The position numbers were made by a program, and so were the translations under genes. From contig NZ_SGXJ01000001.1 of the NCBI RefSeq assembly GCF_004216905.1, positions 2,418,001 to 2,482,000 of the forward strand: a DNA stretch of 64,000 nt. Reading direction: 5' to 3'. Positions 9,195-18,773 of the stretch are shown here, in pieces. The stretch comes from Kribbella sp. VKM Ac-2569. GTDB lineage: Bacteria > Actinomycetota > Actinomycetes > Propionibacteriales > Kribbellaceae. A model generated the notes under the pieces. It did no database searches. It was not told the origin of the DNA and saw only the letters and a list, made by a program, of their open reading frames with translations. Position 1 is the stretch's first letter. Every line of letters begins with the position of its first letter.

Positions 9195-9581
9195 TTAAGC
9201 CGACCTGCCGCGCAGCTCAGAGGCAAGCGCCGAACGCGCCGGCCTTGCCTCTGAGTCAGCCTTTCCTGCTGTCCACGCAGCGGGTGCGGTCGGGATCAGG
9301 TGGGTTCCGTAGGCGAGGTAGGAGCGGATCGCCAGGATTGCGCCGGCACGGGCCCGCTCGGTGAACTCGAACGGTTCGACGTCGATGGTGACCGGACCGT
9401 TGGCCGGGTTGCGGTACTGGCTGATCGCGGCGACGCATCCGGTGCTGCCCAGTTCGGTTACGGCGATGCCGTCGCCGGTGATTACGACCTTGTCGGGGTC
9501 GAAGGTGTCGTCGAGTGTCGCGAACAGGATGCCGAGGGATCTTGCCGACAGCAACGACCCGCTCGGGCGCATCGAGTCCAA
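9195..9581 (-). pseudogene. ROK-family regulator/kinase, C-terminal fragment
   Basis: The frame of 128 residues carries ...LLSARSLGILFATLDDTFDP followed by DKVVITGDGIAV. This corresponds to the C-terminal block of NagC/XylR-type ROK regulators (ARSLG..LA...DP..VV..G). The HTH, the ATPase/glucokinase core and the zinc motif that precede it in a full protein are missing. It begins 15 bases after the stop of the Gfo/Idh gene. The tail runs through a strong hairpin at 9216-9255. This is the 3' stump of a sugar-sensing repressor that was lost from the locus. Confidence 0.7.
9216..9255. terminator. Strong hairpin between convergent GH4 and ROK/ABC operon ends
   Basis: Perfect 12-bp arms CTCAGAGGCAAG (9216-9227) and CTTGCCTCTGAG (9244-9255) enclose a 16-base GC-rich loop. 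The hairpin is 61 bases after the GH4 stop and could serve both strands. Confidence 0.65.
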
Positions 9582-9595
9582 ATGACCCTCGTCCG

Positions 9596-10699
9596 TCAGA
9601 GACCCAATGGCGCGGTGTGCCAGGCTGTCCTTGGATCCCAGGACTTCAGGACCGCGAGGATGCGATCGTCGGTCTCCGCGGAGATCGCCTCCGCCTGGGC
9701 CTCTTCGAGGACGTCAGCGATCTGAACTGGCGATCCGGTGGCCGCTGAACGCACCGCGGCCTCGACCATTGCGACGCTCATGAGATTCGATCGCGCCTCT
9801 GACTGTGGCGCTTCGCCCGTACGCACGGCTCGGACGAACTCGACCAACGAGCCGGCGATCTGCTCGGGGTCGTCAGCCGCCACCGCCGGCAGCGCCTCAC
9901 CCGAGGCGAGTTCGGCGACGGGCGAGATGTCCCCGTCCCAGACCGCCGTACCGCCGGATGCGCTGGCCCGCCACCGGCTGTTCCACGACGTTTCCAGGCC
10001 CGGGGCGCACCAGCTGCCGGTGAACGTGAAGCGGGTGCCGTCACCGAACCGAAAGATCGCGGACGCGGCCGCGTTGCCGTCGAACCAGCTCCACGACGGG
10101 TTGTACGAGTCGCAGTACACCGACACCGGCTCGGACCCGATCAGCTTGCGGGACAGGTCGAACTGGTGGATCGCCATGTCGACCAGCAACGGCTCGGCCA
10201 TCCGCTCCCGGAAGCCGCCGAAATGCGGCGCCTTGAAGAACTCGCACGACAGCGACCCGATCGGGCCGAGCTCCGCGAGCTGCCGGCCGAAGGCCGCCCC
10301 CAGGCGAAGGTATCGGCGCGATTGCGAAACCATGAGCAACCTGCCGGCGGCTTCGGCGGCCGCGATCATCCTCAGGCACTCCCGAACTGTCTCGGCCTGC
10401 GGCTTCTCGCAGAGCACTGGCAGGCCGTACGACAGGGCAGAGACGCTGACCTGGGGATGCGCGGCGGGCACGGTGACGTCGATGACCGCATCAGCCTCCG
10501 AGCGGTCGACGAGCTCCTCCAAAGACGCGGCGACCGGTACGTCGGCGTACCCGTGCTCGTCGGCCGCGGTCCGGGCCACGTCGACGTCGAGGTCGACGAG
10601 CCCCGCGAGGACGACGTCCGGGTTGGCGGCGATGGTGCGCAGCCAGGCGCGCCCCATCCCGCCGGCTCCGACCTGCAGCAGTCGCAAGGGTTCAGGCAT
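9596..10699 (-). CDS. Gfo/Idh/MocA-family sugar oxidoreductase
   Basis: The protein has 367 residues from ATG 10699 ([20 protein letters not shown]). A Rossmann nucleotide-binding loop VGAGGMG lies at residues 9-15, and the family motif CEKPQ ([10 protein letters not shown]) follows the first domain. The C-terminal half is the alpha/beta substrate domain. Such enzymes use NAD(P) to oxidise or reduce sugar hydroxyls. The start overlaps the ThuA-like stop by 8 bases, so the two are co-translated. The pair recalls ThuB-ThuA of trehalose 3-keto catabolism. With a GH4 enzyme that passes through a 3-keto intermediate, a keto-sugar route is plausible (inference). Confidence 0.88.
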   Translation of the reverse strand: MPEPLRLLQVGAGGMGRAWLRTIAANPDVVLAGLVDLDVDVARTAADEHGYADVPVAASLEELVDRSEADAVIDVTVPAAHPQVSVSALSYGLPVLCEKPQAETVRECLRMIAAAEAAGRLLMVSQSRRYLRLGAAFGRQLAELGPIGSLSCEFFKAPHFGGFRERMAEPLLVDMAIHQFDLSRKLIGSEPVSVYCDSYNPSWSWFDGNAAASAIFRFGDGTRFTFTGSWCAPGLETSWNSRWRASASGGTAVWDGDISPVAELASGEALPAVAADDPEQIAGSLVEFVRAVRTGEAPQSEARSNLMSVAMVEAAVRSAATGSPVQIADVLEEAQAEAISAETDDRILAVLKSWDPRTAWHTAPLGL

Positions 10700-11465
10700 C
10701 CGCAGGCTCCTCGATGGGTCCGGTGTACCCATGTCCGTTGAAGAAGTCGCCGGTCTCGTAGCGCAACAGCGTCGGCACCGCACGCTCCGGCCGGTCGGAA
10801 CGGGCCCAGGCGACGCCGTTCGCAATGACCTTACGCACGTCCTTGTGGTGATAAACCGGGTAGTCCTGATCGCCCGGCGAGAAGTAGAAGATCTTCCCGT
10901 GCCCGCGACGGAACGTGCAGCCCGAGCGGAACACCTCGCCGCCGGAGAACGACGACACGAAGACCAGTTCGTCCGGGACCGGGATGTCGAAGTACTCGCC
11001 GTACATCTCCTGCTGCTCGATCACGATCGGATGCGGCACGCCCTGCGCGATCGGATGCGTCGGAGCGACCGTCCACACCAACTCACGGTCCCGCTCACTG
11101 CGCCAACGCAGCGTGCACGTCGTACCCATCAGCTTGCCGAAGATCTTCGACCAGTGCCCCGAATGCAGCACGATCAGGCCCATCCCAGCCAGCACGTGCT
11201 GGTACACGCGGTCGACAACCTTGTCCTCGACCTCGCCGTGCGCGGCATGGCCCCACCAGACCAGTACGTCGGTTTCCGCCAGCACCTCCTCGGTCAGACC
11301 GTGCTCGGGCTCGTCGAGGGTCGTGGTGGAGACCTTGACGTCGGGCAGGTTCTCCGCGATCCCAGCCGCGATCGTCGAGTGCATGCCGTCGGGATAGATC
11401 TCCCGAACGTGCGGCTCCACCTGCTCGTGCCGGTTCTCGCCCCAGACAAGTACACGAATCGTCAT
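10692..11465 (-). CDS. ThuA-like domain protein
   Basis: The protein has 257 residues and begins [15 protein letters not shown]. The whole length is a ThuA/glutamine-amidotransferase-like fold. Diagnostic segments are [29 protein letters not shown] and [20 protein letters not shown], and the [20 protein letters not shown] block near the C-terminus matches the family. ThuA-type proteins accompany Gfo/Idh dehydrogenases in sugar catabolism; their chemistry was first tied to 3-keto-trehalose metabolism. It is cytoplasmic (no signal). It sits between the binding-protein gene and the oxidoreductase. Confidence 0.88.
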   Translation of the reverse strand: MTIRVLVWGENRHEQVEPHVREIYPDGMHSTIAAGIAENLPDVKVSTTTLDEPEHGLTEEVLAETDVLVWWGHAAHGEVEDKVVDRVYQHVLAGMGLIVLHSGHWSKIFGKLMGTTCTLRWRSERDRELVWTVAPTHPIAQGVPHPIVIEQQEMYGEYFDIPVPDELVFVSSFSGGEVFRSGCTFRRGHGKIFYFSPGDQDYPVYHHKDVRKVIANGVAWARSDRPERAVPTLLRYETGDFFNGHGYTGPIEEPADA

Positions 11466-11494
11466 AGTGTTCTTCCGTCAGATCGATGTCCGGG

Positions 11495-13603
11495 CTATGC
11501 CCAGAACCAGGTTTCGGGGTCGTAGGCGGCCGGTGTGGGGTGGTGCCAGTCGTTCACCAGCCCGCCATTGCCGGTCTGTTCCTTCGTAGGGACGTTCCGC
11601 AGGCCCTCCTTGATGAGCACCACCTGCGGATAGTTCGCGACCGAGCCGATAAAGAACGGACCGTGCTCGAGATGGATCTTCACCATCTGCCAGAGATGGC
11701 TGTCCCGCTTCACTGCGTCCGTCTCGACCCGTACCTTCCCGGCGAGATCCCACAGCCGAGCGATCGGCCCACCAGGCTCCGGCTCCGCCCGAGGCGGCTT
11801 GCGCTTGTACGGGTCCACATCGAGTTGCTGCTTCTCTGCCGCGGTGCCCCGCAGGGCGTAGAACGCCCCTTGCAGCGGCGCCCAGCGAGTCGGCTCCATC
11901 GGCATCAGCCACACCATGTCGGCTGCCATAGTGACCGTGCTCGCTTCCCACGCCGTCTTACAGATCCCCTGGCCCTGCGCCCATCGGTCCTCATAGCTGG
12001 CGGCCGGCACCGGGTTCAGCCGGCTAGCGATGCCGATCGCATCCCAGTGCTTCTTCAGCAGGTGATTCTTCTGCAGCGTCTCGCCACCTGGGGCGGTGTC
12101 GGCGGGGTAGTCGAGATCGATCACCAGTTTTCCGCCGTCGGGCATCTCGCGCTTGCCGTCGCCGTCCTTGTCGACGATGCCCAACTGGTCGAGCATCTTC
12201 TTGGCCAGCTCCGGGTCGTAGCGGACGAAGGAGTCCCGCCACTTCTGGTACGTCGACGGACCCTCCCCGCGGGTGAGCTCCAGCGTCTTCGGGCCGTACC
12301 CACCGGTGGTCAGCTCGCCCGAGTCGAAGTAGACAGACTTCCGTACATCAGCACGGTTGAACGCATAGGACAACGCCTGCCGAAACTTCGGCTCACGGAT
12401 GAGAGCCCGCATCTTCGGCTCGTAGTAATCCTGGTTGAAGAAGAACATCGACCCTGTGCCGGAGCCGCTGTCCCACAGATGCAACTGGTACTTGGTCTTG
12501 GCGACGTTGCGTTTCAGCGGCGCCACGTCGGCCAGGGTCATACCGACGAACGGACCGTGCACGTAGTCGTACGAGCCGTTGTGAATCTTCAGCCGACGGG
12601 TCTCCGACTGGGCGACCACCTCGAAGGACAAGGTATCGAGGTACGGCAACTGATTGCCCTGCTGGTCGACCACCCAGTAGTAGGGATTGCGCTTCCACGT
12701 CGATGAACGACCTTGGTGGTACTCCGCGAGTTGCCACCCGTTCATCGTCGGCGACTTCGGATTGGTCGTGAAGTCGCGCATCTGGTCGAACTTGGTCGTC
12801 CAGTCCTTCGCGACATTGCGGTTGTAGCGGGGGTGATAGGCCTTCAGGTAGTGCTTGGGTTCCATCCAGCCGGCACCGAGTCCACGCTTGACCCAGTTGG
12901 CCAGCAGCTCTGGCAGCATCGGGCTGGGCGCGTCGAACGTCATCACGATCGTGTAGTCGTCGGGCGCGGTGACCTTCGCGACAGTCCCGGTGCCCGACCG
13001 TGCCTCGTCAGGTATGCCTTCGGCGAACTCCTCGTTGAGGACCATGTCCTCCCACCAGAACATGACGTCCTCGGTCGTCCAGGGCTGCCCGTCGGACCAC
13101 TTCAGCCCCTTGCGGAAATGCAAGGTCCAAACCGTATGGTCCGGGTTCGACTCCCAGCTTTCCACCAGACCGGGCGCGATGTCCTTGCCGTCGTTGATCC
13201 AACGTAGCGGCGAATGGCCGTAGAAGTACTCCTTGGTCGCGTACGTCACGTCGTCGGTGCTCGGCAGGTTGAGTTTGCCGCCGTACTTGCCGGACTCCAG
13301 CCAGCGGTGCGGAACCACGTAAGGCCGCTCGGGCAGTCGCTGCTTCACCGGTGGCAGCGAGCCGGCCTGCACCAGCTTGGCCAGCTCGGGGGACTCCCCC
13401 AGCCCTGCGGGGACGGCGAACGGCTTCGCTTCAGAGCCTTTGCGGGCCAGATCCACCTTCGATCCGTTGCCGCTACCGCTCGAGGTGTTCGGACCAGGCG
13501 TGCAGGCCTGTACTGCGAGTACTCCCGCCGCGACGGCGGCACCGCGCAGCAACGTACGGCGGGAGGTTCCTGCCGTACCTACTGCGCTCTCGATCTTGTC
13601 CAT
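11495..13603 (-). CDS. Family 5 extracellular solute-binding lipoprotein (Tat-exported)
   Basis: The protein has 702 residues. Its N-terminus (TSRRTLLRGAAVAAGVLAVQAC) combines a twin-arginine motif (RR at 15-16) with a lipobox ending at Cys34, so it should be exported folded and lipid-anchored. The mature part is an SBP_bac_5 fold with typical segments LVESWESNPDHTVWTLHFRK and LKWSDGQPWTTEDVMFW. At about 700 residues it is longer than the 520-600 of most family members. It delivers substrate to the ABC permeases encoded upstream. The gene follows the ATPase genes, an unusual order. Substrate could be oligosaccharide rather than peptide given the neighbours. Confidence 0.9.
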   Translation of the reverse strand: MDKIESAVGTAGTSRRTLLRGAAVAAGVLAVQACTPGPNTSSGSGNGSKVDLARKGSEAKPFAVPAGLGESPELAKLVQAGSLPPVKQRLPERPYVVPHRWLESGKYGGKLNLPSTDDVTYATKEYFYGHSPLRWINDGKDIAPGLVESWESNPDHTVWTLHFRKGLKWSDGQPWTTEDVMFWWEDMVLNEEFAEGIPDEARSGTGTVAKVTAPDDYTIVMTFDAPSPMLPELLANWVKRGLGAGWMEPKHYLKAYHPRYNRNVAKDWTTKFDQMRDFTTNPKSPTMNGWQLAEYHQGRSSTWKRNPYYWVVDQQGNQLPYLDTLSFEVVAQSETRRLKIHNGSYDYVHGPFVGMTLADVAPLKRNVAKTKYQLHLWDSGSGTGSMFFFNQDYYEPKMRALIREPKFRQALSYAFNRADVRKSVYFDSGELTTGGYGPKTLELTRGEGPSTYQKWRDSFVRYDPELAKKMLDQLGIVDKDGDGKREMPDGGKLVIDLDYPADTAPGGETLQKNHLLKKHWDAIGIASRLNPVPAASYEDRWAQGQGICKTAWEASTVTMAADMVWLMPMEPTRWAPLQGAFYALRGTAAEKQQLDVDPYKRKPPRAEPEPGGPIARLWDLAGKVRVETDAVKRDSHLWQMVKIHLEHGPFFIGSVANYPQVVLIKEGLRNVPTKEQTGNGGLVNDWHHPTPAAYDPETWFWA

Positions 13604-13675
13604 CAGGTCTCCAAAATGGCTTCACGAATCGTCGATTCGATGGGACTGCAATGACGAGAATGCGCGAGGAGCGCG

Positions 13676-14203
13676 CTACGAACAGGCCCTCTCGGTCGAG
13701 AACCACAGATCCTGCGCCAGGTCGAACGTCGCGAAGGAGTAGTTGCCCATCGGGCTCCAGTAGTCGTATTCCTGGCGTGACTCCCCTTGATAGACGAGCA
13801 CGATCTGCCAGGTATCGACGTACAACACCCACACCCGTCGCTGACGGACCACGTCGTCGTCCGAGAAGGTGTACAGCCGCTCCAAACGCACCAAGTTGCC
13901 CACCGCATCGTCATGCGACTCGAGCACCTCGCAAGAGTTCAGTCGAGCAAGCCCTTCGGCCATGCCAGAACTCAGGAGGTCGAGATCCTCGGCTACGACG
14001 GACTCGGGCAATCGGTTCGCCCATGCCGCGAGGTAGGTCTGCGGCGCCGAGGCCTCCGGAGAGAACAGCGCGCCCTCGTGGCCGTCGGGCAACTCGAACG
14101 TGTTCCATGTCGACGGGTGGCGGAATGCGAACCGCCCGAGCGGATCCTGGTAGATCGACACTCCCCGGAACCGCGGCGGGCTCTCCCGCCTCTGTTCGAT
14201 CAC
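13676..14203 (-). CDS. Small uncharacterised protein, DcrB/PsbP-like, coupled to ABC operon
   Basis: The start chosen is GTG 14203, overlapping the ATPase stop as GTGA and preceded by AGGAGG; longer upstream readings are antisense noise. The 175-residue product reads ...VSIYQDPLGRFAFRHPSTWN and ends TFDLAQDLWFSTERACS. The FAFRHPSTW segment is the start signature of the PsbP/DcrB-like fold found in many bacterial envelope proteins. There is no signal peptide. It lies between the transporter ATPase and the binding lipoprotein genes, suggesting a role in transporter assembly or substrate handling. No precise function is known. Confidence 0.75.
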   Translation of the reverse strand: MIEQRRESPPRFRGVSIYQDPLGRFAFRHPSTWNTFELPDGHEGALFSPEASAPQTYLAAWANRLPESVVAEDLDLLSSGMAEGLARLNSCEVLESHDDAVGNLVRLERLYTFSDDDVVRQRRVWVLYVDTWQIVLVYQGESRQEYDYWSPMGNYSFATFDLAQDLWFSTERACS

Positions 14204-15327
14204 GACATCGCCTCCTGAGTACTGTGTGGGGCGACATCGGCAGGCGGCCTCGAATTCCTGCTCGCCGCCGCTCGCACCGCCTCCTCCGCCGAAATCACGG
14301 GAACGTCCGGCAGCGGTTCGGCGCCTTTCAGCTCGAGCGAGTCGGCGAGGTGGCAGGCCGCCAACTGACCGCCACCAAGATCTCGCAGCTGCGGCACCTC
14401 CGTCCTGCATCGATCCTGCGCGTACTTGCACCGCGGATGGAAGTGACATCCGTGCGGCGGGTTGGCCGGCGAGGGCACGTCGCCGGTGAGCAGCGTCGGC
14501 TTGGTCCTCTTGCGCGGGTCCGGTTTTGGCAGCGCCGACAGGAGTGCTTCGGTGTACGGCATCTTCGGGCTGTAGAACAGCTGGTCCGTGGTACCGACCT
14601 CGACGACCTTGCCCAGGTACATCACCGCTACTCGATCGGCGATGTGTTCGACCACCGACAGGTCATGCGAAACGAACAGGTATGTCAGATCGAACTGCGC
14701 CTGGAGACTCTCCAGCAGATTCAGCACCTGTGCCTGCACGGATACGTCCAGCGCCGACACCGGTTCATCGCAGACGATCAGTTTGGGGTTCAGCGCCAAC
14801 GCCCGCGCGATGCCGATCCGCTGCCGCTGACCACCTGAGAACGCGTGGGGGTAACGGCTGGCATGCTCGGGCCGCAACCCGACAACGCTCAGCAGTTCGG
14901 CAACCCGGTCGCGCAGTTCGCGTCCATGATGAGTCCGGTTGATCACCATCGGCTCGGCGATGATCCGGCCGACCGTCATCCGCGCGTCGAGCGAGGAGAA
15001 CGGGTCCTGGAAGATGATCTGCATCTCCGGACGCAGCCGCTTCAGCTGCCGGCGGTCCGCAGTCCCGATGTCGACCGGGCCCAGCTCTTCGTGATGATAG
15101 ACAACCTCGCCACCGGTCGGCTCCTCCAGGCGCAGGACGGTCCGGCCCGTCGTACTCTTGCCGCAGCCACTCTCACCTACGAGTCCGAACGTCTCACCGC
15201 GATTGATGGTGAAGTCGACGCCATCGACGGCCTTGACCTGACCGACGACCCGGCGAAGCAGGCCGTTCTTGACCGGGAAGTGCTTCGTCAAGCCGGTGAC
15301 CTCGAGCAGCGGATCAGACATCGTCAT
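14200..15327 (-). CDS. Dipeptide/oligopeptide-type ABC transporter ATPase (DppF/OppF-like)
   Basis: The protein has 375 residues. Walker [10 protein letters not shown] is near residue 51, the Q-loop [15 protein letters not shown] follows, and the signature [14 protein letters not shown] precedes Walker [13 protein letters not shown]. The C-terminal oligopeptide-transporter extension with a CxxxCxxxxx cysteine cluster ([15 protein letters not shown]) is characteristic of OppF/DppF and in some relatives binds an Fe-S cluster. It couples ATP hydrolysis to import with the partner ATPase encoded at 15324-16427. The start ATGA overlaps the upstream stop. Confidence 0.93.
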   Translation of the reverse strand: MTMSDPLLEVTGLTKHFPVKNGLLRRVVGQVKAVDGVDFTINRGETFGLVGESGCGKSTTGRTVLRLEEPTGGEVVYHHEELGPVDIGTADRRQLKRLRPEMQIIFQDPFSSLDARMTVGRIIAEPMVINRTHHGRELRDRVAELLSVVGLRPEHASRYPHAFSGGQRQRIGIARALALNPKLIVCDEPVSALDVSVQAQVLNLLESLQAQFDLTYLFVSHDLSVVEHIADRVAVMYLGKVVEVGTTDQLFYSPKMPYTEALLSALPKPDPRKRTKPTLLTGDVPSPANPPHGCHFHPRCKYAQDRCRTEVPQLRDLGGGQLAACHLADSLELKGAEPLPDVPVISAEEAVRAAASRNSRPPADVAPHSTQEAMS

Positions 15328-16427
15328 TCCTCCTCTTCACGCTCGGACACCGTGTCGACTGCGACGTCGAGAGGGGTGCACCCTGGATAGAGATGGCAGC
15401 GCACACCGTGTCCGTCGACCCCGCCTTCGACCGGCGCCTCGATCGGCACCACCGTGTCGCACAGGCCCTTCATCGCGCTCGGACACCGCGGGTGGAACGG
15501 GCAGCCCGGCACGGTCGAATACGGATCCGGGACGCCGCCCTTCATCGTCTCCAGCGGCTGTCCGCGCCCGACACCTATCCGTGGTATCGAACGGAGCAAG
15601 GAGATCGTGTACGGGTGCTTCGGGTTGTAGAACAGGTCGTCGACAGGCGCCCGCTCGACGACCCGGCCGAGATACATGACGACCACGTCGTCGCACAGCT
15701 GGGCCACGACGCCCATCGAGTGAGTGATGAACATGATCGACATGCCGGACTCGGCCTGCAGGTCACGCATCAGCTGCAGGATCTGCGCTTCGGTCGTCAC
15801 GTCCAGCGCCGTCGTCGGTTCATCGGCGATCAGCAGTGTCGGCGTACATGACAAGGCCATCGCGATCATCGCGCGCTGACGCATGCCGCCGGACAGCTGG
15901 TGCGGGTAGGTTCGCGCCACCTGTTCCGGGTTGGGCATTCCGACTCGGCGCAGCACCTCGACGGCCCGCCGCCGCGCTTCGTCCTTGTCTCGCGTCTGGT
16001 GCAGCCGGACTGCTTCCTCGATCTGGTCTCCGATGGGGTAGACCGGGTTGAGCGAGGTCATCGGCTCCTGGAAGATCATCGAGATCTCCTTGCCCCGAAT
16101 GGACCGCATCTCCCGGCCCTGCGGATCCAGCGAGGTCAGGTCGACAGCCTCCGGCCGCGACCGGAACAGGATTCGACCCTTGCTGATCGTGCCGGCCTTC
16201 TCGACGATCTGGAGGATCGCGCGAGCCGTCACGCTCTTGCCGCAACCGCTCTCCCCGACGATGCCGAGGACCTTGCCTTGCGGCACGTCGAAGTTCACGC
16301 CGTTGAGTGCGTTCACCTTGCCCAGCGGTGTTTTGAACTCGACGTGCAGGTTCTGCACGCTGACGACAGCGTCGGCCGGTGTCCGCGCGCCGGGGGCGGT
16401 CGCGGTGGGTGTCGAGGTCGGCGTCAT
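15324..16427 (-). CDS. Dipeptide/oligopeptide-type ABC transporter ATPase (DppD/OppD-like)
   Basis: The protein has 367 residues. Walker [11 protein letters not shown]-loop [15 protein letters not shown], signature [15 protein letters not shown] and Walker [15 protein letters not shown] are all intact, followed by the OppD-type C-terminal extension with [14 protein letters not shown]. It pairs with the OppF-like subunit encoded immediately downstream with a 4-base overlap. It follows the DppC-like permease after a 66-base spacer. It is part of one minus-strand operon from 18603 to 9596. Confidence 0.93.
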   Translation of the reverse strand: MTPTSTPTATAPGARTPADAVVSVQNLHVEFKTPLGKVNALNGVNFDVPQGKVLGIVGESGCGKSVTARAILQIVEKAGTISKGRILFRSRPEAVDLTSLDPQGREMRSIRGKEISMIFQEPMTSLNPVYPIGDQIEEAVRLHQTRDKDEARRRAVEVLRRVGMPNPEQVARTYPHQLSGGMRQRAMIAMALSCTPTLLIADEPTTALDVTTEAQILQLMRDLQAESGMSIMFITHSMGVVAQLCDDVVVMYLGRVVERAPVDDLFYNPKHPYTISLLRSIPRIGVGRGQPLETMKGGVPDPYSTVPGCPFHPRCPSAMKGLCDTVVPIEAPVEGGVDGHGVRCHLYPGCTPLDVAVDTVSEREEEE

Positions 16428-16493
16428 CCTGTGTACTCCTTGCCTCAGGCTGCTGGTCTGCGTCGTACGAGAGCGGTCGGTTGCCGCTGCGGC

Positions 16494-17606
16494 TTATCCG
16501 TAGGGATCCACGGCGTCCCGGATGCCGTCACCGAGCAGCTGGAAACAGGTGACGGCGACGATGACCGCGAACGCCGGAATCAAGAGCCACGGGTACGACG
16601 TCACGACGTTGACGTCCTGTGCGTCCTGCAGCAGCACGCCCCAACTGATCGCCGGATCCTGCATGCCGATGCCGAGGAACGAGAGCGACGTCTCGGCGAC
16701 GATGCCCATCGGGATCGCCAGCATCGTGACCGCGACGATGTGGCTCAGCGAGTTCGGGATCATGTGGGTGCGAATGATGCGCGCATGGCCACTGCCGGCC
16801 GCCCGCGCCGCCTTCACGTAGTCGGCTCCGGCGTACGACATCACCTTCGCGCGCAGCGCCCGGGCCAAGCCGGCCCATCCGACCAGCGACAGGATGACCG
16901 ACATGAAGAAGTAGCGCTCGGGTACCGACATGTCGCGGGGCAGGATCGCCGCCAGCGTCGCCCAGAGCGGTAGTGTCGGAACCGATGAGACGATCTCGAT
17001 GACGCGCTGGATCACCGTGTCGGTGATCCCGGCGAAGTAGCCCGAGATCGTGCCGATGATCACCGCCAGGACGGTCGCGATCGCAGTCCCGAGCAGACCG
17101 ATGCTCAGTGAGACCTGTGCGCCTTTCACCGTACGGGCGAAGACGTCGCGCCCGGAGGAATCGCCGCCCCAGATCAGCACCTTGCCGCTGCCCGGTGTGA
17201 ACAGGTGGCGGTCGGTCTCGATCAGGCCGAACAGCTTGTAGTTCCAGCCCTTGCCGAACAGGTGCAGCCGATCCGGGTGCTCGCAGTCGGAGGTGTAGAC
17301 GTACTCGAAGTCCTTGATCTCCTGCCGCAGCGCACACATCGCCGGTCCGCCGCTCCACACGATCCGCGACGGCACCGCGAACTTGGCGCTGGTGTCGACC
17401 GCCGCCGGATCGTTCGGCGCCACGAAGGGGGCGAACAATGCGACCAGGTACAGGAACAGCAGGACGATCCCACCGCCGACCGCGAGCTTGCTCTGCCGGA
17501 AGCGGCGAATCATCAAGCGGGTTTGAGAGATTTCGGCGACGTCAGCGCCCTTCTCGGCCGGCGCGGTCACGTCCGGATCGGTCGAGATTACTCCGAGGCT
17601 TGCCAT
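16494..17606 (-). CDS. ABC transporter permease (DppC/OppC-like)
   Basis: The start ATG 17606 (MASLGVISTD) is chosen because it follows the DppB-like stop by about ten bases; upstream extension would overlap deeply. The 370-residue protein has an N-terminal OppC_N helix (LAVGGGIVLLFLYLVALFAP), a periplasmic insert of about 90 residues, then the BPD_transp_1 core with the EAA-type loop YVKAARAAGSGHARIIRTHM. It forms the inner-membrane channel with the DppB-like partner. Confidence 0.92.
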   Translation of the reverse strand: MASLGVISTDPDVTAPAEKGADVAEISQTRLMIRRFRQSKLAVGGGIVLLFLYLVALFAPFVAPNDPAAVDTSAKFAVPSRIVWSGGPAMCALRQEIKDFEYVYTSDCEHPDRLHLFGKGWNYKLFGLIETDRHLFTPGSGKVLIWGGDSSGRDVFARTVKGAQVSLSIGLLGTAIATVLAVIIGTISGYFAGITDTVIQRVIEIVSSVPTLPLWATLAAILPRDMSVPERYFFMSVILSLVGWAGLARALRAKVMSYAGADYVKAARAAGSGHARIIRTHMIPNSLSHIVAVTMLAIPMGIVAETSLSFLGIGMQDPAISWGVLLQDAQDVNVVTSYPWLLIPAFAVIVAVTCFQLLGDGIRDAVDPYG

Positions 17607-17616
17607 CACACGCCTT

Positions 17617-18603
17617 TCAGTCCACCGCGCGAACGCGTGGGTCGAGCCAGCCCAGTGCGAGGTCCGCCAGCAGGTTGCCGACAATCAGCAACCCGGACAG
17701 CACCACCAGCAACGACGCCGAGAGATAGAGATCCTGCTCGGTCAGTGATGTGAGGAACAGCGGCCCGATCGTCGGCAGGTTCAATACCACGCTGACGATC
17801 GCCTCGCCCCCGATCAGTGCCGGCAGCACGCCCCCGAGGGCCATCACCAACGGATGGAAAGCGTTGCGCACGGCATGCTTCCAGATCACCCGGCGTTCGA
17901 TCACACCTTTGGCGCGAGCCGTCTGGATGTACTGCTGGTTGAGTACGTCGAGCAGGTTGGCCCGCATCACCCTGGTCAGTCCCGCGGTGCCGCCGGCGGC
18001 GATGATCACCATCGGCACCCAGGCATGGCTGAGCAGATCGGTGAACTTGCCGAAACTCCACGGTGCATTCGCGTAGTCGCGCGAGAACAGGCCGCCGACG
18101 TCGAGGTTCAGCCATCGTGACGCGATCACCAGGATGATCAAGGCCAGCAAGAACTCGGGGATCGCGACGCCGATGAACTGCACCGAGGTGACGAGATTGT
18201 CCGGCAGGCTGTAGCGATGGGTCGCTGAGTAGACCCCCACGGGTATCGCGATCAGCCAGGCGATCATGAGGGCTCCGAAGCTCAGCATGATCGAGTAGCC
18301 CAGACGTCCCGAAATCAGGTCGGCGACCTCCTCCTTCTGGCTGAACGAGTAGCCGAGATCGCCCCGGGCAAAGCCGCCGGCCCACTTCCAGTACTGCGTG
18401 ACGAAGGAATCGTTGAGGCCGTAGCGAGCCTCGAGGGCCGTGATCTGCTCCTGAGGAACAGTGCCTCCGCGCGACTGCAGCTGCTGGATCTCAGCTGTCA
18501 ACGCATTCCCCGGCGGCGCCTGCACCATGAGGAAGCTGGCGACCGAGATGATGAACAGGGTGATCACCCCGTAGAGCAACCTGCGGATGATGAAACCGAT
18601 CAT
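17617..18603 (-). CDS. ABC transporter permease (DppB/OppB-like)
   Basis: The protein has 328 residues and begins MIGFIIRRLLYGVITLFIIS, the usual first helix of DppB. It carries the N-terminal TM-PBP2 region, a cytoplasmic EAA loop (YIQTARAKGVIERRVIWKHA) and six predicted membrane helices. It is the first gene of the minus-strand transporter-catabolic operon. Its promoter region (18604-18780) contains a LacI-type palindrome and the copied AraC-site region. Confidence 0.92.
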   Translation of the reverse strand: MIGFIIRRLLYGVITLFIISVASFLMVQAPPGNALTAEIQQLQSRGGTVPQEQITALEARYGLNDSFVTQYWKWAGGFARGDLGYSFSQKEEVADLISGRLGYSIMLSFGALMIAWLIAIPVGVYSATHRYSLPDNLVTSVQFIGVAIPEFLLALIILVIASRWLNLDVGGLFSRDYANAPWSFGKFTDLLSHAWVPMVIIAAGGTAGLTRVMRANLLDVLNQQYIQTARAKGVIERRVIWKHAVRNAFHPLVMALGGVLPALIGGEAIVSVVLNLPTIGPLFLTSLTEQDLYLSASLLVVLSGLLIVGNLLADLALGWLDPRVRAVD

Positions 18604-18659
18604 GGCGGGTCTCCCGGCAGCAGCTTGAGTCCGTCAGATTTCGAGCGAATCACGTGTCA

Positions 18660-18673
18660 TCGAAGCGCTTCGA
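18660..18673. promoter_or_regulatory. LacI/GalR-type operator upstream of the ABC operon
   Basis: TCGAAGCGCTTCGA is a perfect 14-bp palindrome with the central CG step typical of LacI-family operators in actinobacteria. It lies 57 bases upstream of the DppB-like start codon. No LacI-family gene is in the window, so the repressor must be encoded elsewhere. Confidence 0.65.
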
Positions 18674-18725
18674 CGCGTTAACCGTGTCGAGAGATTAGGA
18701 CTCCCGACTTGCGCGGTCAAGAGTT

Positions 18726-18756
18726 AGTTCCTCCGGACGATTACGCCGAAGTTCCT
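18726..18756. promoter_or_regulatory. Second copy of the AraC-site direct repeats
   Basis: AGTTCCT occurs at 18726-18732 and 18750-18756, the same 24-bp pitch as the inverted copy at 7718-7748. The 17 bases between differ at only one position. It lies between the ABC operon start and the damaged AraC copy, so the AraC protein may also act on the transporter operon. Confidence 0.6.
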
Positions 18757-18773
18757 GAAAAATAAGGTCCTCG

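Noticed and set aside
9738-11525. Plus-strand open frame of 595 residues
   Set aside because: It is antisense to the Gfo/Idh and ThuA-like genes, with no domain similarity.
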